Positions 63,180 to 64,000 of a stretch of 64,000 nt of DNA are shown here, piece by piece (the first letter of the stretch is position 1; each line of letters begins with the position of its first letter). Source of the DNA: Chlorokybus atmophyticus (Eukaryota; Streptophyta; Chlorokybophyceae; Chlorokybales; Chlorokybaceae); assembly GCA_009103225.1 (NCBI GenBank), contig RHPI01002069.1:298453-362452 (forward strand), read 5' to 3'. Both the position numbers and the translations under genes were made by a program. The notes under the pieces were generated by a model. The model was not told the DNA's origin. It did not search any database and saw only the letters and a list, made by a program, of their open reading frames with translations.

Positions 63180-64000
63180 ATTGACACCGGTGCAACACAC
63201 AACTTCGTTGAGGAACAATGGGTTGTGCGCAACAAGATAGCGTGTAAACCCTCAGCATTTTCAGCTGCCGGTGCGGGGGGTGCGTTGCCAGTAAAAGGGG
63301 AAATAAAAATGAAAGTAAAGATTGGTAATTATCATGCCACTCTTACTTTCATAGTGGTATCCATCGACATATTAGGTGTTGATGTGGTATTAGGACAGGA
63401 ATGGCAGGAAAATGTCAAAATGACATTGGATACAGGCGCACGTTTGTGCACGGTAAAGAAAGGTCGTAAGCGTGTAACATTGTCTGTGAAAGGGTCACAT
63501 AGCTTGGACCACAAGCAGCCCGACCCTGCGCTACTCACTGCACTGCAAGTGAAACGTGCGTTACGCAAAAACACACCGGCTTTTCTGGTACACTTAACGT
63601 CGTCGGACGACTTTGTGCCGGGAAACACAGAAGGTGTTGCAGACATCATTGAGAAGTATCAAGATGTGTTCTCAGATGAATTGCCAGGCTTACCTCCTGA
63701 TCGAGCTGTCGGACACACAATACCACTAATTCCTGACAGTGAACCTCCGTTTCGGCCTATATATAGGCTGAGCCCCCGAGAGAGGGGGGAAATGGAAACT
63801 CAAATCAAAGAGTTATTGGAAAAGGGATTGATTGAACCGAGTTCTTCACCCTTTGGCGCGCCCATCTTGTTTGTGATGAAAAAGAATGGAAAGCTGCGCA
63901 TGTGTGTGGATTACCGTGCTTTGAACAAGATCACGGTAAAGAATCGATACCCGTTGCCCCGGATTGATGATGTGTTTGATAAACTGTCGGGAAATGCGTA
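63180..64000 (+). CDS. pol: Gypsy pol: protease and start of reverse transcriptase, open to the window end
   Basis: One uninterrupted frame of 273 codons. It opens with the aspartic protease site [15 protein letters not shown] and the flap/second strand [13 protein letters not shown] linker follows, then [20 protein letters not shown], the RT lead-in [40 protein letters not shown] and [20 protein letters not shown]. No stop or frameshift is seen, unlike the element at 55400-59300, and the coding sequence is less GC-rich. The element looks young and may be functional, but YxDD, RNase H and integrase lie beyond the window. Confidence 0.9.
   Translation, partial: MDTGATHNFVEEQWVVRNKIACKPSAFSAAGAGGALPVKGEIKMKVKIGNYHATLTFIVVSIDILGVDVVLGQEWQENVKMTLDTGARLCTVKKGRKRVTLSVKGSHSLDHKQPDPALLTALQVKRALRKNTPAFLVHLTSSDDFVPGNTEGVADIIEKYQDVFSDELPGLPPDRAVGHTIPLIPDSEPPFRPIYRLSPRERGEMETQIKELLEKGLIEPSSSPFGAPILFVMKKNGKLRMCVDYRALNKITVKNRYPLPRIDDVFDKLSGNA

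Overview
This is nuclear DNA of a green alga (Viridiplantae; the class cannot be fixed from the sequence). The evidence is intron-rich protein genes, a plant-type plastid lumen protein (HCF136), a plant-type SDHAF2 tail, a plant-like NRAMP, a Fab1/PIKfyve kinase, and Ty3/gypsy elements with an integrase-linked PHD finger as I recall from chlorophyte elements. The sequence is a draft assembly: isolated N bases sit beside long poly-G, poly-C or (GA)n runs, and there are two longer N gaps. I joined exons by GT..AG boundaries with phase checks, so the joins are predictions.

Layout. 1-1249 (-) holds a C2 / inositol polyphosphate 5-phosphatase gene cut by the left edge. 3211-5760 (+) is a plastid-predicted DJ-1/PfpI protein. 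6819-7845 (-) SDHAF2 and 8084-9302 (+) NIP7 are head to head over 238 bp. 10852-11644 (-) and 12566-13589 (+) are two related small secretory coiled-coil genes, also head to head. 15560-17108 is a dead reverse transcriptase split by a small terminal-repeat element with tRNA-like boxes. 18255-20759 (-) is an organellar FolD-type folate enzyme. 21897-25208 (-) is an NRAMP metal transporter, divergent from the Fab1/PIKfyve gene (25940-30822, +). 33722-36751 (-) is HCF136.

From about 37 kb on, the window is repeat-rich and gene-poor. It holds three diverged copies of one unrecognised gene family (44451, 50764 and 59588), an insertion of mitochondrial-type rpl2 with an in-frame stop, a decayed gypsy element (55400-59300, -), an orphan last exon of a LanC-like gene, and the left part of a second gypsy element with 5' LTR, PBS, gag and an open pol frame running off the right edge.

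Functionally the recognised genes are housekeeping and organellar: phosphoinositide turnover (5-phosphatase, Fab1), mitochondrial complex II assembly, ribosome biogenesis, one-carbon metabolism, metal import and photosystem II assembly. The least explained features are the three-copy family, the secretory coiled-coil pair, and at least nine unrelated near-perfect inverted repeats of roughly 36-81 bp scattered over the window.
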